Source of the DNA: Mucilaginibacter sp. UBA4741
Lineage (GTDB): Bacteria > Bacteroidota > Bacteroidia > Sphingobacteriales > Sphingobacteriaceae
NCBI GenBank assembly: GCA_002403905.1
Contig: DHIR01000007.1
Coordinates: forward strand, 1-5,706
Direction: 5' to 3'
DNA length: 5,706 nt
The translations under genes and the position numbers were made by a program. Below the pieces are notes generated by a model that saw nothing but the letters and a program-made list of their open reading frames with translations, searched no databases and was not told the origin of the DNA. Of the stretch, positions 5,572 through 5,706 are shown piece after piece. Each line of letters opens with the position of its first letter. Position 1 is the first letter of the stretch.

Positions 5572-5591
5572 CGCCGGGTTTTAACCCGGCG
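5572..5591. repeat. Class-B palindrome, copy 1
   Basis: Perfect 9-bp arms CGCCGGGTT and AACCCGGCG are separated by TT. It lies 11 bp after class-A copy 1. The core pattern GG-N-TT-NN-AA-N-CC is shared with the palindrome at 5686-5705. It is not followed by a T-run, so it is not a standard terminator. Confidence 0.75.
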
Positions 5592-5613
5592 GGCACATGC
5601 AACGCTCAATAAC

Positions 5614-5631
5614 AAGTGCCATCGGCACGAC
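5614..5631 (+). repeat. Class-A palindromic unit, copy 2
   Basis: AAGTGCCATCGGCACGAC. The stem is GTGCC/GGCAC with loop ATC. The only differences from copy 1 are A to T and T to A at the two sides of the second base pair of the stem, so pairing is preserved. Confidence 0.75.
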
Positions 5632-5645
5632 CCATATTTATATTG

Positions 5646-5663
5646 GCCGAACCGATGGTTCTT
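5646..5663 (-). repeat. Class-A palindromic unit, copy 3 (inverted)
   Basis: On the minus strand this reads AAGAACCATCGGTTCGGC. The stem is GAACC/GGTTC with the same ATC loop. Against copy 1 the third stem pair is changed from G-C to A-T on both sides, again preserving pairing, with one further change outside the stem. Copies 2 and 3 face each other across 14 bases, a BIME-like arrangement. Confidence 0.7.
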
Positions 5664-5685
5664 TTATTTATTTAGCTTGCACACT

Positions 5686-5705
5686 CAACGGATTAAAATC
5701 CGTTG
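5686..5705. repeat. Class-B palindrome, copy 2
   Basis: Perfect 9-bp arms CAACGGATT and AATCCGTTG are separated by AA. It has the same arm length and spacing as the palindrome at 5572-5591 but a different outer stem. It ends one base before the window edge, so the repeat block may continue outside. Confidence 0.75.
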
Positions 5706-5706
5706 T

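Larger units (their letters stand above)
5401..5706. other. Gene-free block rich in palindromes (dispersed-repeat-like)
   Basis: No convincing gene lies in these 306 bases. On the minus strand a frame is open from 5580 to a TAG at 5398 but has no ATG except one 11 residues before its end. On the plus strand a 41-codon frame starting at ATG 5487 and ending at 5612 overlaps it and runs through the palindromes. Both are best explained as accidental open frames in repeat sequence. The left part (5401-5520) has only a weak hairpin TAAGGT (5410-5415) / ACCTTA (5435-5440). The right part holds five palindromes of two classes. Confidence 0.6.

Noticed and set aside
5521..5706. Palindrome block as a CRISPR array
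   Set aside because: The units are short, differ in sequence and orientation, and have no constant spacer length; no cas gene is present.
5401..5706. tRNA, rRNA or riboswitch in the terminal gene-free block
   Set aside because: No cloverleaf, rRNA-like segment or known riboswitch core could be recognised; the paired elements are simple isolated palindromes.

Overview
The window looks like chromosomal DNA of a Bacteroidota species, most likely a Sphingobacteriaceae member of the Mucilaginibacter/Pedobacter kind. The evidence is several TAnnTTTG-type -7 promoter elements, the absence of clear Shine-Dalgarno sites, and gene types typical of that group (DHCW-motif cupin, stand-alone LuxE-like protein, SYLF protein, PIN toxin with a short partner). 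The genus is an inference; no marker gene is present.

Layout. Positions 1-1764 hold three minus-strand genes read right to left: a small cupin (1764-1399), a LuxE-like acyl-protein synthetase (1329-343) and the start of a PH-domain protein (291-1, cut by the window edge). They are co-directional, but the 51-69 bp gaps each carry their own -7 element, so they may be separate units. Positions 1861-4347 hold two plus-strand genes, a secreted SYLF/YSC84 protein and a cytoplasmic GH13 alpha-amylase family enzyme, separated by a strong hairpin terminator (2555-2591). Positions 4606-5248 hold a minus-strand toxin-antitoxin pair, a 75-aa putative antitoxin followed after one base by a PIN-domain toxin, with a long leader and a good -7 element at 5365-5372.

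Non-coding parts. The 258 bp between the amylase and the toxin (convergent 3' ends) carry five direct copies and one inverted copy of TGTAACA. The last 300 bp (about 5400-5706) hold no convincing gene. They contain a cluster of palindromes in two classes. One class, a 5-bp stem with an invariant ATC loop, occurs three times, and its stem differences are compensatory base-pair changes. This looks like a REP/BIME-like dispersed repeat and is the most interesting signal here. A five-unit 8-bp tandem repeat sits just upstream of the -7 element of the LuxE-like gene.

Functionally the window is a patchwork of small independent units rather than one pathway. I see no multi-gene system beyond the toxin-antitoxin pair. 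What stands out is the density of structured repeats around that pair.
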